Below, piece after piece: positions 50,040 through 59,231 of a stretch of 64,000 nucleotides of DNA. The translations under genes were made by a program, and so were the position numbers. A model generated the notes under the pieces. That model ran no database searches and was not told the origin of the DNA. It saw nothing but the letters and a program-made list of their open reading frames with translations. Source of the DNA: Clostridiales bacterium (lineage in GTDB: Bacteria > Bacillota > Clostridia > Christensenellales > Aristaeellaceae); contig JALFVL010000020.1 in NCBI GenBank assembly GCA_022787165.1, positions 45,877 to 109,876 on the forward strand, in the 5' to 3' direction. Position 1 is the first letter of the stretch; every line of letters starts with the position of its first letter.

Positions 50040-51884
50040 TTACTTGGCGATATACGCCGCCGCGCTCTGCGCCGCGATGCGGCCGAAGACGACGATGTCC
50101 GCCACGGCGTTGCCGCCCAGACGGTTCGCGCCATGCACGCCGCCGGTGACCTCGCCCGCCGCGAACAGGCCCGGGATGGCCTCGCCGGCTTCGTTGAGCA
50201 CCTGCGCCTGCGTGTCAATCACGATGCCGCCCATCGTGTGATGGATGCCCGGAGCGACCTTGATCGCGTAGAAGGGCGCGGTATCCAGCGGCTGCGCGAA
50301 GGACAGACGGCCAAAGGCCTCGTCGCTCTGCGCGGCCACGGCCGCGTTCCAATCCTCCATCGTCTTGGCGAAGACGGCCGGATCGGCGCCGATTGCCTCG
50401 GCCAGCGCCTCATAGCTGTCGCCGGAGACGGCGTAGCCCTTGGTCGCATAGCCCGCGTAGGTGGAGGAGGCGTCCATCATCTTCTGGTCGACGATCGTGT
50501 AGGCGTAGCCGCCCTCCTGCGCCAGCTCGGCGGCAGAGACGACGTCGCGGGTCTCCAGCTCGTTGATGAAGCGCTCGCCCTTCTGGTTGACGAGGATCGC
50601 GCCGTCGCCGCGGATGCCCTCGGTGATCAGCGCCGCGGTCTCCGGATAGACGGACGGATGAATCTGAATCTGCTCCAGGTCAACGGTCGCCGCGCCGATG
50701 GCCACGGCCATGTCGATGCCGTCGCCGGTCGCGCCCGGCGCGTTGGTGGTCACGAAGCCCTTGAGGTTCGGGGCATACGCCGCCACGCGCTCAAGGTCTG
50801 CGCCGAAGCCGCCGGTCGCGAGAATGACGGCCTTCGCGGTGATGGTGTAGTCGCCGTTTTCGGAGGCCACCTTCACGCCGGTCACCTTGCCGTCCTCCAC
50901 GACGAGCTCGGTCGCCGCGGTGTTCAGGCGCAGGTCGATCTTCTCCTCCTCGCCCACGTCCGCGGTCAGCACCTTGACCAGATACGCGCCCACCGGCGTG
51001 GTCTTGCCCTCGTCGGTCAGCGCGCGGTGGATGCGCATGACGCTCGCGCCGCCGAACGCGCCGACGCTGGTCAGTTTCGCGTTCTTGGTCGCCAGCCAGT
51101 CGATGGCGTCGGCAGAGCCGTTCACCAGGGTCATGACCAGATCAAGGTTGTTGATGCCCTTGCCGCCGACCATCGTGTCCAGCGCGAAGAGCTCGGGAGA
51201 ATCGAAGTAGCCCTCGGGATTGGTCTTGTAGGCCTCAAACTGCGCCTCGACAGTCGCGATGAGGTCGGCGAGCTGCTCGCCGTATTTTTCCTTCGCGCCC
51301 GCGATGGTCTTCTCCACGGCGGTGGTCGTCGCGTCCTTCCACTCGTTGGCATCCTGGAAGACGGTCTTCGCCGCGTTCATGCCGCCCGTCGCGCGGGAGG
51401 TGTTGCCGCCGGTGGAGCCGGTCTTTTCCACGACGATGACCTTCTCCGCGCCCGCGTCGACGGCCTGCAGCGCCGCGGTCATGCCCGCGCCGCCCGCGCC
51501 GACGATCACGATGTCGCACTCGGCGTCGCCGACCTCAACGACGTCGGCCTCCATCAGGCCGGCGGCCTGCAGCGCGGCGGCGGTCGCCTTGTGCACGGCG
51601 TCACTGGTCACGGTCGCGCCCGCAATGCCGTCAATTTCAGCGCCCTGCGCCTCGACGATCTGCGCGGCAAAGGTGCCGTCCTGGCAGGCCTCGATGCCGC
51701 CAAAGCCGGGGGTCTCGCCGTCGCCCTTGACCTCGGCCGCGGTGATCTTGCCATCCTCGACGGTCAGGGTCACGACGACCTCGCCGATGCCGTTTGCGGC
51801 GCCGGTGCAGGTCTCCGCGCACGCGCCGGCGGCCATCATGAGCACCAGCAGCGCGCACAGCAGAATGGAACCAAGCTTTTTCAT
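50040..51884 (-). CDS. Secreted FMN-binding/FAD-dependent fumarate-reductase-like flavoprotein
   Basis: 614 residues. Signal peptide cleaved near GACAE. FMN-binding domain with the DGIAGAT flavinylation motif (Thr91), then an FAD_binding_2 domain (IVIVGAGGAGMTAALQA). Catalytic landmarks of the flavocytochrome c/fumarate and urocanate reductase family are intact: ELETRDVVS (Arg), GIHHTMGG (His) and ANRLGGNAV. It probably receives electrons through the covalent FMN outside the membrane and reduces fumarate or a related enoate. It is monocistronic with a perfect promoter and a terminator, and adjacent to a TetR gene read the same way. The paralogue at 6956-8743 lacks the substrate motifs. Confidence 0.88.
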   Translation of the reverse strand: MKKLGSILLCALLVLMMAAGACAETCTGAANGIGEVVVTLTVEDGKITAAEVKGDGETPGFGGIEACQDGTFAAQIVEAQGAEIDGIAGATVTSDAVHKATAAALQAAGLMEADVVEVGDAECDIVIVGAGGAGMTAALQAVDAGAEKVIVVEKTGSTGGNTSRATGGMNAAKTVFQDANEWKDATTTAVEKTIAGAKEKYGEQLADLIATVEAQFEAYKTNPEGYFDSPELFALDTMVGGKGINNLDLVMTLVNGSADAIDWLATKNAKLTSVGAFGGASVMRIHRALTDEGKTTPVGAYLVKVLTADVGEEEKIDLRLNTAATELVVEDGKVTGVKVASENGDYTITAKAVILATGGFGADLERVAAYAPNLKGFVTTNAPGATGDGIDMAVAIGAATVDLEQIQIHPSVYPETAALITEGIRGDGAILVNQKGERFINELETRDVVSAAELAQEGGYAYTIVDQKMMDASSTYAGYATKGYAVSGDSYEALAEAIGADPAVFAKTMEDWNAAVAAQSDEAFGRLSFAQPLDTAPFYAIKVAPGIHHTMGGIVIDTQAQVLNEAGEAIPGLFAAGEVTGGVHGANRLGGNAVADIVVFGRIAAQSAAAYIAK

Positions 51885-51917
51885 AAAAAAGCTCCTCCTT
51901 GATTAAGAGATAAACCT

Positions 51918-51946
51918 ATTATAAAACTATGTGAATCGGTTGTCAA
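51918..51946 (-). promoter_or_regulatory. Consensus promoter of the flavin reductase gene
   Basis: On the minus strand TTGACA (51941-51946) and TATAAT (51918-51923) are exactly 17 bases apart, followed by an AAGGAGGAGC ribosome site. This should be among the strongest promoters in the window. Confidence 0.9.
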
Positions 51947-52075
51947 TTATGGAGACCAATTTCCCACAGTTTGATTTTTTCCATCAGTTTTTCAACACGC
52001 TCTGCATCGGGATGCGCGATTTTTCCGGCATACGGGCGCAGCGGCCTCCCCCTCGCGGCGGCCCTCTCCATACAG

Positions 52076-52110
52076 GCAGGGGGCCGCTGCGCCCTTGCAG
52101 CGGCCCCCGC
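52076..52110. other. GC-rich hairpin downstream of the TetR gene
   Basis: GCAGGGGGCCGCTGC pairs with GCAGCGGCCCCCGC across GCCCTT. No T-run on either strand. Apart from this and the promoter at 51918-51946, nothing is seen in 51885-52187. Confidence 0.45.
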
Positions 52111-52187
52111 CGTGTGAAGAGAGAGGGAGATATTCTGTATATCAAAGGGGCTTTCACCCTGAGTGCAGCGTCGATCCCTGCGGCGGC

Positions 52188-52757
52188 TTACGCCGCCTCG
52201 CGGCGCAGGCCGAAAAGCCGGGTGAGCATGTCGCGCACGTCGTCCATGCTCGTCTCGCCCTTGCGCGCCGTCATCAGGATGCCGTAGAGGCCGATGTTCA
52301 CGATCCTGTGCGCGGCCGCCTCATTGCCGCCGCGCTCGCGCAGCGCCTGCGCGGCAATGCGCTCCAACGCGGGAGCCATGTGCGCGACCATCCGGTCGCA
52401 GGTGTCCATGTACAGCGCCGCATGCTGTGGCAGGCAGAGGTCCCGCGTCAGCGGGGCCGTGAAGCACTGCTGCCAGGCCTCATGCCCCAGCAGCGCGTCG
52501 AATTTCTCCTCCGCCGTGCCGCTTCCATCCGCGATCTGCTCCGCAATGGAACCCAGATAACTGCAATAGCCCTCGACGACGGCCTTCACCATGTCGTCCT
52601 TCGTCGTGAAATAGTAGTAAAACAGGCCCTTGGCCACGTCCACCGCCGAGACGATCTCCGCCACGGAGGTTCTGACAAAGCCCTGCTCGGCGAAGAGCTT
52701 TGAAGCGGCGGCCACCATTTCCGCCTTGCGTTCCTCAGGTTTCTTGACGACGCGCAT
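52188..52757 (-). CDS. TetR/AcrR family transcriptional regulator
   Basis: 189 residues from the ATG at 52755-52757 (AAGGAGGAA site). N-terminal helix-turn-helix: ERKAEMVAAASKLFAEQGF, TSVAEIVSAVDVAKGLFYYYF, followed by TTKDDMVKAVVEGY. The C-terminal ligand domain is helical and not classifiable. The flavin reductase gene at 50040-51884 is its nearest co-directional neighbour and a possible target. Confidence 0.88.
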   Translation of the reverse strand: MRVVKKPEERKAEMVAAASKLFAEQGFVRTSVAEIVSAVDVAKGLFYYYFTTKDDMVKAVVEGYCSYLGSIAEQIADGSGTAEEKFDALLGHEAWQQCFTAPLTRDLCLPQHAALYMDTCDRMVAHMAPALERIAAQALRERGGNEAAAHRIVNIGLYGILMTARKGETSMDDVRDMLTRLFGLRREAA

Positions 52758-52829
52758 CGCTGATTCCTCCTTGTGGTCCTGCGGCGGGGCTCCGGCCCCG
52801 GCGTCTTTGTGCTTCGTTTGAATGGCTGC

Positions 52830-52858
52830 ATTGTACCATCCGCCCGAGGCCCACGCAA
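52830..52858 (-). promoter_or_regulatory. Promoter of the TetR gene
   Basis: On the minus strand TTGCGT (52853-52858) and TACAAT (52830-52835) are 17 bases apart. Confidence 0.6.
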
Positions 52859-52948
52859 CAGAAAACCGCCCAACGATACAACGCGTCTGCCTCAAATGTC
52901 AGTTTTTCCGTTTCTTCTCATACTGTGAGATAATTTCCTGCGCGGGCG

Positions 52949-53548
52949 TCAGCTGCTCAGGCTCTCCAGATAGCCTTCCAGCGCCTGCACGTCGTCAAAC
53001 ACCAGCCCGCCCGCGAGCAGCTGCGCCCTGTCCTCCTGCGGGACGAGGGCGAGCGGCACGTCGCTGCCGCGCACGGCGGTGAGCGTGTCGCCCGAGCGGT
53101 TCTGCATGACGCAAAGCATGCCGTCCTCCCCGGCGCGCAGCACCCAATGCAGCGGGCAGGGGATGTCAAGGCTCAGCGAGACATCGACCTCCGAGGCGGA
53201 GAAGCCCGTGACCGCCGCGCCCGGGATCACGCCGCCGATCTCCTTTTCAAGCGCCTGGCGGCTCAGCCCGACGAGCGCGGCGGGCAGCGCGACGCGATGC
53301 TGCACGCTGTGGCCGCAGGGGGCGTAGCAGAGCGTCTGATGGAGCATGCAGCCTGAGGCCGTGCGCTCGGAGAGATCCGCGCCCGCGGGCACGCCCAAAA
53401 GCGCCTCCGGCGTTGGCGCGGCGGCGCGCAGCGCGGGGTCGCCCGCCTCCGGGGCGTCGGCGCTCACGGGGAACAGGCAAAGCAGCGTGGCCAGCACGGC
53501 CGCCAGCACAAAGAGCCCATAGGGGCGGCGAAAGAACGCAGAAAACAA
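52949..53548 (-). CDS. BofC-like exported protein
   Basis: About 199 residues if started at the TTG at 53548; AAAGGAG lies 11 bases and GAGGGG 3 bases upstream, and no in-frame ATG is available nearby. An N-terminal membrane anchor or signal (LFVLAAVLATLLCLFPVSA) precedes a domain with LCYAPCGHSVQHRVALP, LVGLSRQALEKEIGG and CPLHWVLRAGEDGML. The C-terminus GLVFDDVQALEGYLESLSS resembles the BofC C-terminal domain (bypass-of-forespore C), an intermembrane sporulation checkpoint protein. The match is by pattern only. It would be the sole sporulation-type gene in the window. Confidence 0.55.
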   Translation of the reverse strand: MFSAFFRRPYGLFVLAAVLATLLCLFPVSADAPEAGDPALRAAAPTPEALLGVPAGADLSERTASGCMLHQTLCYAPCGHSVQHRVALPAALVGLSRQALEKEIGGVIPGAAVTGFSASEVDVSLSLDIPCPLHWVLRAGEDGMLCVMQNRSGDTLTAVRGSDVPLALVPQEDRAQLLAGGLVFDDVQALEGYLESLSS

Positions 53549-53689
53549 AATCCCCTCATCTCCTTTTGCAGACAGTGTTTGCCGTTTGCACAAAAGACAT
53601 GAGGGGGAGTTTTTGGTTTTGGGAGGATCCTTTTGGGCAGATGGAAAATTCTGCATTCCACGCTTCGCCTGCGGATGAGGTTCCCTTGC

Positions 53690-54409
53690 TCACATGCCCA
53701 GCGGCTTCTTGCCGGGCGTTCCGGCCTTGCGCGGATAGGCCTTCGGCGTTTTGCCGGTCTTGTCCGTCAGCAGCAGCACATGCTGCCAGTCCGCCCGTCC
53801 GGGAACGGGCGCGGGCACGACGCCGCGCACCGTGCCGCCCAGCACGAAGGCCGCGCGGCGGGCGGCGGTCAGCTCCTCCTGCACGCCCGGGCCCTTCCAG
53901 GCGATGGCCAGTCCGCCCTCGCGCAGAAACGGCAGTGTCAGCTCCTCGAGCACGGCGGCGTTGGCCACGGCGCGGGAGACCGCCGCGTCGTAGCCCTCGC
54001 GATGCTCCGGCATGCGCGCCGCGTCCTCCGCGCGCGCATGCAGCGTCTGCGCCGTCAGGCCCAGCCGGGACAGCGCATCCTGCAAAAAGGCGATGCGCTT
54101 TTGCAGCGCATCCAGAAACGTCATCCGCAGGTCGGGCCGCAGGATCAGCAGCGGCATGCCCGGAAAGCCCGCGCCCGTGCCCACGTCGATCACGCGGGCC
54201 TGCTGCGCGAGCAGCCCCTGCGCCAGCGGCGCGGCGCTGTCCAGGTCGTGCCGGTCGACGCGCTCGTCCTCCTCGAGCACGGCGGTCAGATCCATCCGCG
54301 CGTTGTATTCGTCCAAAATGGCGTGAAACGCCTCAAAGCGCTCCAGCGCCGTCTGATCAAAGGCGATGCCCATCGCCGTGAGCCCGCCCGCCAGTCTTTC
54401 CCTGTTCAT
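53690..54409 (-). CDS. rsmG: 16S rRNA (guanine-527-N7)-methyltransferase RsmG
   Basis: 239 residues from the ATG at 54407-54409. Rossmann methyltransferase with the RsmG landmarks NARMDLTAVLEEDERVDRHDLDS, VIDVGTGAGFPGMPLLILRPDL, LLDALQKR-type FLDALQKRIAFLQ, and AVSRAVANAAVLEEL. It methylates G527 of 16S rRNA. The C-terminal tail (KAYPRKAGTPGKKPLGM) is basic. The start shares a base with the DUF218 gene stop (TGATG). In many Firmicutes rsmG is close to oriC with mnmG; here it is over 40 kb away and without mnmG. Confidence 0.92.
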   Translation of the reverse strand: MNRERLAGGLTAMGIAFDQTALERFEAFHAILDEYNARMDLTAVLEEDERVDRHDLDSAAPLAQGLLAQQARVIDVGTGAGFPGMPLLILRPDLRMTFLDALQKRIAFLQDALSRLGLTAQTLHARAEDAARMPEHREGYDAAVSRAVANAAVLEELTLPFLREGGLAIAWKGPGVQEELTAARRAAFVLGGTVRGVVPAPVPGRADWQHVLLLTDKTGKTPKAYPRKAGTPGKKPLGM

Positions 54410-54996
54410 CACATGCTTTCGAGCCAGAATTTGATCCAGCTCAGACCCTCCCTCAGGTGGTTTTTGATGAAGTATTCGGGCTTGGAGGGGCTCCCCTTGC
54501 CCGTCGCCTCGATACCGGTCTGCGCGCACAGGCGCAGCGCCCGCGCGACGTGGTAGTCGCTGGTGACGATCAGCGCGCGGGAAAGGCCCCTGTGCTCCAT
54601 GATCGCCTTCGCGTATTCAAGATTCTGGCGCGTATTGAAGGAGGCTGTCTCCGCGACAATATCCTCCTCATGCACGCCCTGCGCGATCAGCCAGTCGCGC
54701 ATGACGTCGCCCTCGGCGCGCGGCTCGTTGCTCCCCTGCGCGCCGCAGACGATGATCGTCTGCCGCTTCTCCTGGTAGACCTCCAGCGCGGCGATCATCC
54801 GCCGGCGCAGCGCCTCGGAGGGCGTGCCATCCTCCTTGACCTGCGCGCCCAGCACGATGATCACGTCGGATTCCTGCCACTGGGGCAGGTGAGTCTCCTT
54901 GTAATAGACAAAGCCGATCAGCCCCGCGCAGAACAGCGCGGCCATCAGCGCAAGCGCCAAAACCGCCATCAGCAGCCTCCTCGCCAGGGTCGTCAT
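54409..54996 (-). CDS. YdcF/SanA-like DUF218 membrane protein
   Basis: 195 residues from the ATG at 54996, ten bases after GGAG; an ATG at 55005 is too close to the ribosome site. One N-terminal membrane helix (LLMAVLALALMAALFCAGLIG), then a DUF218 domain: SDVIIVLGAQVKEDGTPSEAL, IIVCGAQGSNEPRAEGDVM, ETASFNTRQNLEYAKAIM and LIVTSDYHVARAL. Family members are envelope-associated and linked to wall integrity or vancomycin resistance (SanA); biochemical function unknown. Third of four coupled genes (58024 to 53690). Confidence 0.85.
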   Translation of the reverse strand: MTTLARRLLMAVLALALMAALFCAGLIGFVYYKETHLPQWQESDVIIVLGAQVKEDGTPSEALRRRMIAALEVYQEKRQTIIVCGAQGSNEPRAEGDVMRDWLIAQGVHEEDIVAETASFNTRQNLEYAKAIMEHRGLSRALIVTSDYHVARALRLCAQTGIEATGKGSPSKPEYFIKNHLREGLSWIKFWLESM

Positions 54997-55022
54997 GGTT
55001 GACATGCTCCTTTTTTCCGGCC

Positions 55023-56549
55023 TCATGCCGGGATGTGTTTTTTCTGCCGCCGCGCGGGCGGCTCCAGCAGCGCCGCCGCACACAGCAGCAGCATCTCAAA
55101 CTGGAAGAAGTAGCGCGCGCGCGTCTCCCACAGGCTCAAAAAGAGGAACGCGCCCAGCAGCGCGATCATGATCGCCGCCGCCTTTTCCTCCTTCCTGCGC
55201 ACGGCCTGGGCGCAGGCGGCGCAGGCGAGCAGCATCTGCGCGCAGAAAAGCGCCGTCGTCAGATGGTAATACGCGCCGTAGAGCGCGCCGCCCTCGAAGA
55301 TGACCTGCTTGACGGGGTTGTCCGGCTCGTGCGCGTCCGCCTCGATGATCTCGTTGAGGCCAAAGGTTCCGTTGCCGAAGGTCGAGAGATTCTTGCGCGA
55401 GAGCAGGCTCAGCAGCCGCGAGGGATAGCGCACGTAGTAGATTCGGTCGATGACCTCCTCAAGCAGCGCCGCGTCGCGCGCCTTGGGATCGTCAAAGGAG
55501 GTCGAGAAGAGCAGCCAGCCGCCGCTCTCGTACTGCCCGTAGCCCTCGTCCTCCTGCACGGGCAGCCCCATCGCGATGTAATGCAGCTTGGGCAGCTCGT
55601 TTTGCTCGAGCTGCGCATCGCTCAGGTGGCGCGCCGTCTCGGCGTCCATCCCCGCGCCGCCCACAGCAAACGCGCAGGCGAGCGCGAGCGCGCAGGCGGC
55701 CGTCAGCCTTGGCCGCTTTTGCAGCAGCAGCGCGATCAGGCAGGCGATGGCCGCGATGATCGAGGTGAAGCGCAGCTGCGCGCCCACAAACGACGACGCC
55801 GCGAACGCGAGCGCCCAGAGCGCGCGGCCTCTGCGCGAAGCCGCCTCCCGCGCGCGCACGGCGCACAGCACGATCACAGGCGGGAACGCGAGCGAAAACG
55901 CGTCGGTATACAGCTCCGAGGACGCATACAGAAACGGCAGGCAGGAGGCAAAAAGCAGCAGCACGCGCAGCTCGGCGCGCACGCCGCCCAGACGCCGGCA
56001 CAGCCGCGCGCTGCAAAGCAGCCCCATCAAAAAGAGCAGCGAGGCGACGAGAACCGACGGAAAGAAGACATCCGTCACGCCGAAGAGGCGGCAAACGCGC
56101 AAAATCGCCGCAAACGCGTAGACGAGACCGAGGTTATGCGGATAGCGCGAAAAATAGACGACGGAGCGCTCGTTCTGGCCAAACGTGCCCTGCTCGACGA
56201 TCAGCCGCGCCGCCGTCACGCATTGCTCCAGGTCGGTCTTGGGCGTGTAGCGCAGCGCGCAGGCAAGGCCCAGCTGCACGGCCAGATAAAAAAGCGCGGC
56301 CAGCGCGAGGCATGCGCGCTCCCGGCGGGCAAACGCCGCCTCCAGACGCCCCGCCGCCCGCAGCGCCGCCAGCAGCGCGAGCAGGCCAAGCGCCGTCAGC
56401 AGCGCCAGCAGGGGCCGGTTTCTGCCATAGAGCGGCCATGGAGAGAGCAGCGTGTTGAGCGCCGTGAACAGAAAACAGGGAATCATCAGCGCCATGCCCA
56501 TAAGCAGCAGCGCGCGCATCCATCCGCCGCGCGGGCGCGAAAGCCTCAT
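55023..56549 (-). CDS. GT-C-like polytopic membrane glycosyltransferase
   Basis: 508 residues with about twelve membrane segments. An early extracytoplasmic loop after the second or third helix has RYTPKTDLEQCVTAARLIVEQG and YFSRYPHNLGLVYAF, with an acidic residue (Asp in PKTD) in the place expected for GT-C catalysis. The soluble loop near 320-400 contains LPKLHYIAMGLP. GT-C enzymes use polyprenyl-phosphate sugars to glycosylate cell-wall polymers, lipids or proteins. Its start overlaps the stop of the upstream GT39-like gene (ATGA). Confidence 0.7.
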   Translation of the reverse strand: MRLSRPRGGWMRALLLMGMALMIPCFLFTALNTLLSPWPLYGRNRPLLALLTALGLLALLAALRAAGRLEAAFARRERACLALAALFYLAVQLGLACALRYTPKTDLEQCVTAARLIVEQGTFGQNERSVVYFSRYPHNLGLVYAFAAILRVCRLFGVTDVFFPSVLVASLLFLMGLLCSARLCRRLGGVRAELRVLLLFASCLPFLYASSELYTDAFSLAFPPVIVLCAVRAREAASRRGRALWALAFAASSFVGAQLRFTSIIAAIACLIALLLQKRPRLTAACALALACAFAVGGAGMDAETARHLSDAQLEQNELPKLHYIAMGLPVQEDEGYGQYESGGWLLFSTSFDDPKARDAALLEEVIDRIYYVRYPSRLLSLLSRKNLSTFGNGTFGLNEIIEADAHEPDNPVKQVIFEGGALYGAYYHLTTALFCAQMLLACAACAQAVRRKEEKAAAIMIALLGAFLFLSLWETRARYFFQFEMLLLCAAALLEPPARRQKKHIPA

Positions 56550-58024
56550 GTTCCCGCCTCCTTCAGCCGCAGGAGCTGATATTGCCCGCGCGCGTCCACA
56601 AATTCATAGTCGCTTTTGAAAATCGCCGCGACGCGCGCGTCGTAGGGCGGGCCGAACTCGCGGTTGTAGTAGATGACCAGCCAGCGCGGCGGGTCGCTCT
56701 CAAACTCCTCCACGATCTCCTCCATCACGGCGGGGTCGGCCTGCGCGAGGATCTCCTGCAGGAAGTAAAAGCGCATGCAGGGCAGCGCCCTCGCCGCGAC
56801 ATACCAGCGCGGCTCGACGCGGTAGGCCATGAAGCTCTCCCGCTCCTGCTCGGGCACCTGCGCGTAGAGCGCCTGCGCGTCGGCGGTGAACGCGTCAAAA
56901 TCCTCCCCGCGCCAGACTAGGCGGCTTTCGTTTGCCTGCACGCCGCTCACGGCGAGGACGGCGGCGCACAGCGCGACGCACAGCGCGCATCCCGCGCCGC
57001 AGAGGCGCTTCCCCCGCCGCTTCGCCGCCGCCAGCAGCAGCGCGACGCCCGTCACGGCGCACGGCGCGCCCAGCACCAGATAATGCACATAGTATTTGTG
57101 GGAGATCAGCGCCGCCAGCCCCGCGCCCGCCGCGCCCGCGATCAGCGAGAGCGTCATCGCCGGGGCGCGACGCCAAAGCGTCAGCGCGCCCAGGCAGGAA
57201 AGCGCCGCCAGCAGCAGCGCGATATGCCCGTAGCGGTCAAAGAGCAACATGTGCAGCCGGCCTGCGCCGTCCGTCTCCGCATACATCATGTTGTGCAGAA
57301 TCGAGCCGTAGATGGCCTCGCCCAGCGCGCCTTGCGCGGCCAGCCAGAGCACGACCGGCAGCCCCGCAAGCAGCAGCCCGGCGGCAAACCCGCCCGCGCA
57401 GCGCCCAAGCGGCGCAAGCTCCCGCCGCGCGAGCAGACAAAGCGCCAGCACGGCCGTCATCGCGCACAGCGGCAGCGCGTTGTTCGCGCGCATCAGGAAG
57501 GCGAGCATCGTCATCGCGCCCATGCCCAGCGCGCGGGCAAAGAGCCGCTCCCCCTGTGCCCGCTCCCCCGCAAACGCGCGCAGCGCGAAGAGAATGCCAA
57601 GCAGCGTAAAGAGATTGCTGTATTCCTCCGTGAGGTTGCCCCCGTCGGTCAGCGCGCAGATCAGCGCCAAATAGGCGATCTGCGCGGGCAGGCGCGGCGC
57701 GCCCACCTCCCCGGCAATCGCGCAGACCGCGCGCAGGCAGGCAAGGAGGAACAGCATCTCCATCACAAACACGGCCAGCGTCGAATAGCCGCCCGCGACG
57801 GCCTGTGGCAGCGCCTGAAGCAGGAAGAGCAGCGGGCCCTTGTGGTCGAAAACTTCGGTATAGGGCGCATAGCCCTGCGCGATGGCCGTGCCCATCGTCA
57901 GATAGATCGCGTTGTCGCTGCCGATGGCGGGGCCAAGCGGCGTGTTGCTGTACGCGAAGATCAGGCAAAACCCCACCGCCAGCAGCAGCGACAGAGACAG
58001 GCTTGCACATCGCGAACGCTTCAT
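56546..58024 (-). CDS. GT39-like polytopic membrane glycosyltransferase
   Basis: 492 residues from the ATG at 58022-58024. Ten or more membrane segments. The first loop has AIGSDNAIYLTMGTAIAQG, YAPYTEVFDHKGPLLFLLQAL, the pattern of ArnT/PMT-like GT39 and related GT-C enzymes with the catalytic-type Asp in VFDHKGP. It ends in a soluble domain of about 100 residues (LVIYYNREFGPPYDARVAAIF). It probably transfers a sugar from a lipid carrier outside the membrane. First gene of the operon ending with rsmG. Confidence 0.75.
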   Translation of the reverse strand: MKRSRCASLSLSLLLAVGFCLIFAYSNTPLGPAIGSDNAIYLTMGTAIAQGYAPYTEVFDHKGPLLFLLQALPQAVAGGYSTLAVFVMEMLFLLACLRAVCAIAGEVGAPRLPAQIAYLALICALTDGGNLTEEYSNLFTLLGILFALRAFAGERAQGERLFARALGMGAMTMLAFLMRANNALPLCAMTAVLALCLLARRELAPLGRCAGGFAAGLLLAGLPVVLWLAAQGALGEAIYGSILHNMMYAETDGAGRLHMLLFDRYGHIALLLAALSCLGALTLWRRAPAMTLSLIAGAAGAGLAALISHKYYVHYLVLGAPCAVTGVALLLAAAKRRGKRLCGAGCALCVALCAAVLAVSGVQANESRLVWRGEDFDAFTADAQALYAQVPEQERESFMAYRVEPRWYVAARALPCMRFYFLQEILAQADPAVMEEIVEEFESDPPRWLVIYYNREFGPPYDARVAAIFKSDYEFVDARGQYQLLRLKEAGT

Positions 58025-58089
58025 GGTTGGCTCCTTTCCTCCGCACAGGGCGGAAACTGCAAACATTCCGGTAAACATGCTTTTCGCAC

Positions 58090-58219
58090 GTGAAGCGAAG
58101 AGGGGAGTCTGAGGGACGATGTCCCTCAGGCGGAGTGCGGGGCGGCAGCCCCGCCGTATCCCATCAAGTCTCCAAAACGCAGTCTCAGAGCAGGCTGCGC
58201 AGCAGCCTACGATTGAGAC
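58090..58219 (-). repeat. Interspersed three-hairpin element, copy C
   Basis: Reverse orientation. Hairpin 1 (58182-58219) has inner arms AGGCTGC/GCAGCCT with loop TGC. Hairpin 2 (58137-58154) is GCGGGGC-TGCC-GCCCCGC on the minus strand. Hairpin 3 (58109-58129) is CTGAGGGAC-ATC-GTCCCTCAG. The end block CTTCGCTTC is at 58092-58100. The hairpin 2 loop TGCC is the same in copies A, B and C, while the stem differs. Confidence 0.88.
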
Positions 58220-58259
58220 GGGTTGAATGCACCCGGCGTGCTTCAGGCGCAAACCCCGC

Positions 58260-59231
58260 TCACGGCTGCGGAATGACCACATCCGGGAAGAATTCGCGCA
58301 CAAACGGCACATCCCTCACCTGGAACGTCCGCCCTCCGAGGCCCTCGAGCACGCCGCCGCCGTCCTCAAAGGCGAAGTGCAGCCGGTAGGCGCAAAGCGC
58401 CTGACCATTCACGCCGAAGGGCGCGTTGCGCTTGGCGCTGCCATACTGGTTGTCCCCCAGCAGCGGATGGCCGATGGCGGCGAACTGCGCGCGGATCTGA
58501 TGCGTGCGCCCCGTGCCCAGCAGGCATTCGCACAGCGTCAGCCCTCCGCGCTCGTCGACGGCGCGGTAATAGGTGACGGCCTCCTTCGCGCCGGGCTCGC
58601 CGCTGCGCGCGACGGCGACCTTCTTTTCCCCCGGGCGATGGATGAGCAGGTGGGCAAGCGTCCCCTCCGGGTGCTTCATGCGCCCGTGCACGATGCACAG
58701 GTAGTATTTCTCGACCTCGCGCGTGCGGATTTTTGCGTCCATCGCGCGCAGCGCCTCCGGCGTTTTGGCGAGGATCACGATGCCGCAGGTCATCCGGTCG
58801 ATGCGGTTGCACAGCGCCGGGGCAAAGCCCGCGCCCGGCCTCCACTCGCCCTTCTGGTAGAGATACGCCTGCGCATGGGTCAGCAGCGTATGCACCTTCT
58901 CGCCCTCGTCCGGATGGCAGACGAGGCCCGCGCGCTTGTCAAGCAGCATGACCTGCGCGTCCTCATAGAGAATGGAGAGCTTCGGATGTATCTTCGAGTA
59001 GAACGGGTCCTCGCGCTCGGGCGCTTCAAAGAAGCTGTCCTCGACGTAGAGCTCCACGCGCTGCCCGGCGGCGAGGACGAAATCCTCCCCCGGGCGCTTT
59101 CCGTCGACCTTCACGCGCCCCAGGCGCAGGAATTTGCGAATCTGCCCCATGCCCGCGGCGGGCAGCGTCTTTTGCAAAAAGCGGGTCAGCCGGCGGCCGT
59201 CCCAGCCTTGATCCACGACGATGCTCTTCAT
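58260..59231 (-). CDS. RluA family pseudouridine synthase
   Basis: 323 residues. N-terminal S4 RNA-binding domain (RRLTRFLQKTLPAAGMGQIRKFL, GRVKVDGKRPGEDFVLAAGQ), then the RluA catalytic domain with LDKRAGLVCHPDEGEK, CNRIDRMTCGIVILAK (catalytic Asp in RID) and LGTGRTHQIRAQFAAIGHPLLGD. It converts uridine to pseudouridine in rRNA or tRNA; the target cannot be told apart within RluA/C/D. Its start overlaps the stop of the Cof-type hydrolase gene by four bases. Confidence 0.92.
   Translation of the reverse strand: MKSIVVDQGWDGRRLTRFLQKTLPAAGMGQIRKFLRLGRVKVDGKRPGEDFVLAAGQRVELYVEDSFFEAPEREDPFYSKIHPKLSILYEDAQVMLLDKRAGLVCHPDEGEKVHTLLTHAQAYLYQKGEWRPGAGFAPALCNRIDRMTCGIVILAKTPEALRAMDAKIRTREVEKYYLCIVHGRMKHPEGTLAHLLIHRPGEKKVAVARSGEPGAKEAVTYYRAVDERGGLTLCECLLGTGRTHQIRAQFAAIGHPLLGDNQYGSAKRNAPFGVNGQALCAYRLHFAFEDGGGVLEGLGGRTFQVRDVPFVREFFPDVVIPQP

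Noticed and set aside
54999..56579. A 526-codon plus-strand frame opposite the GT-C membrane protein
   Set aside because: Highly basic and repetitive translation; the minus strand has overlapping start/stop coupling on both sides.
58182..58219. ATTGAGAC ends of the repeat looked like a CRISPR repeat end (ATTGAAAC)
   Set aside because: Copies are single and tens of kilobases apart, there is no repeat-spacer array, and no cas gene is present.
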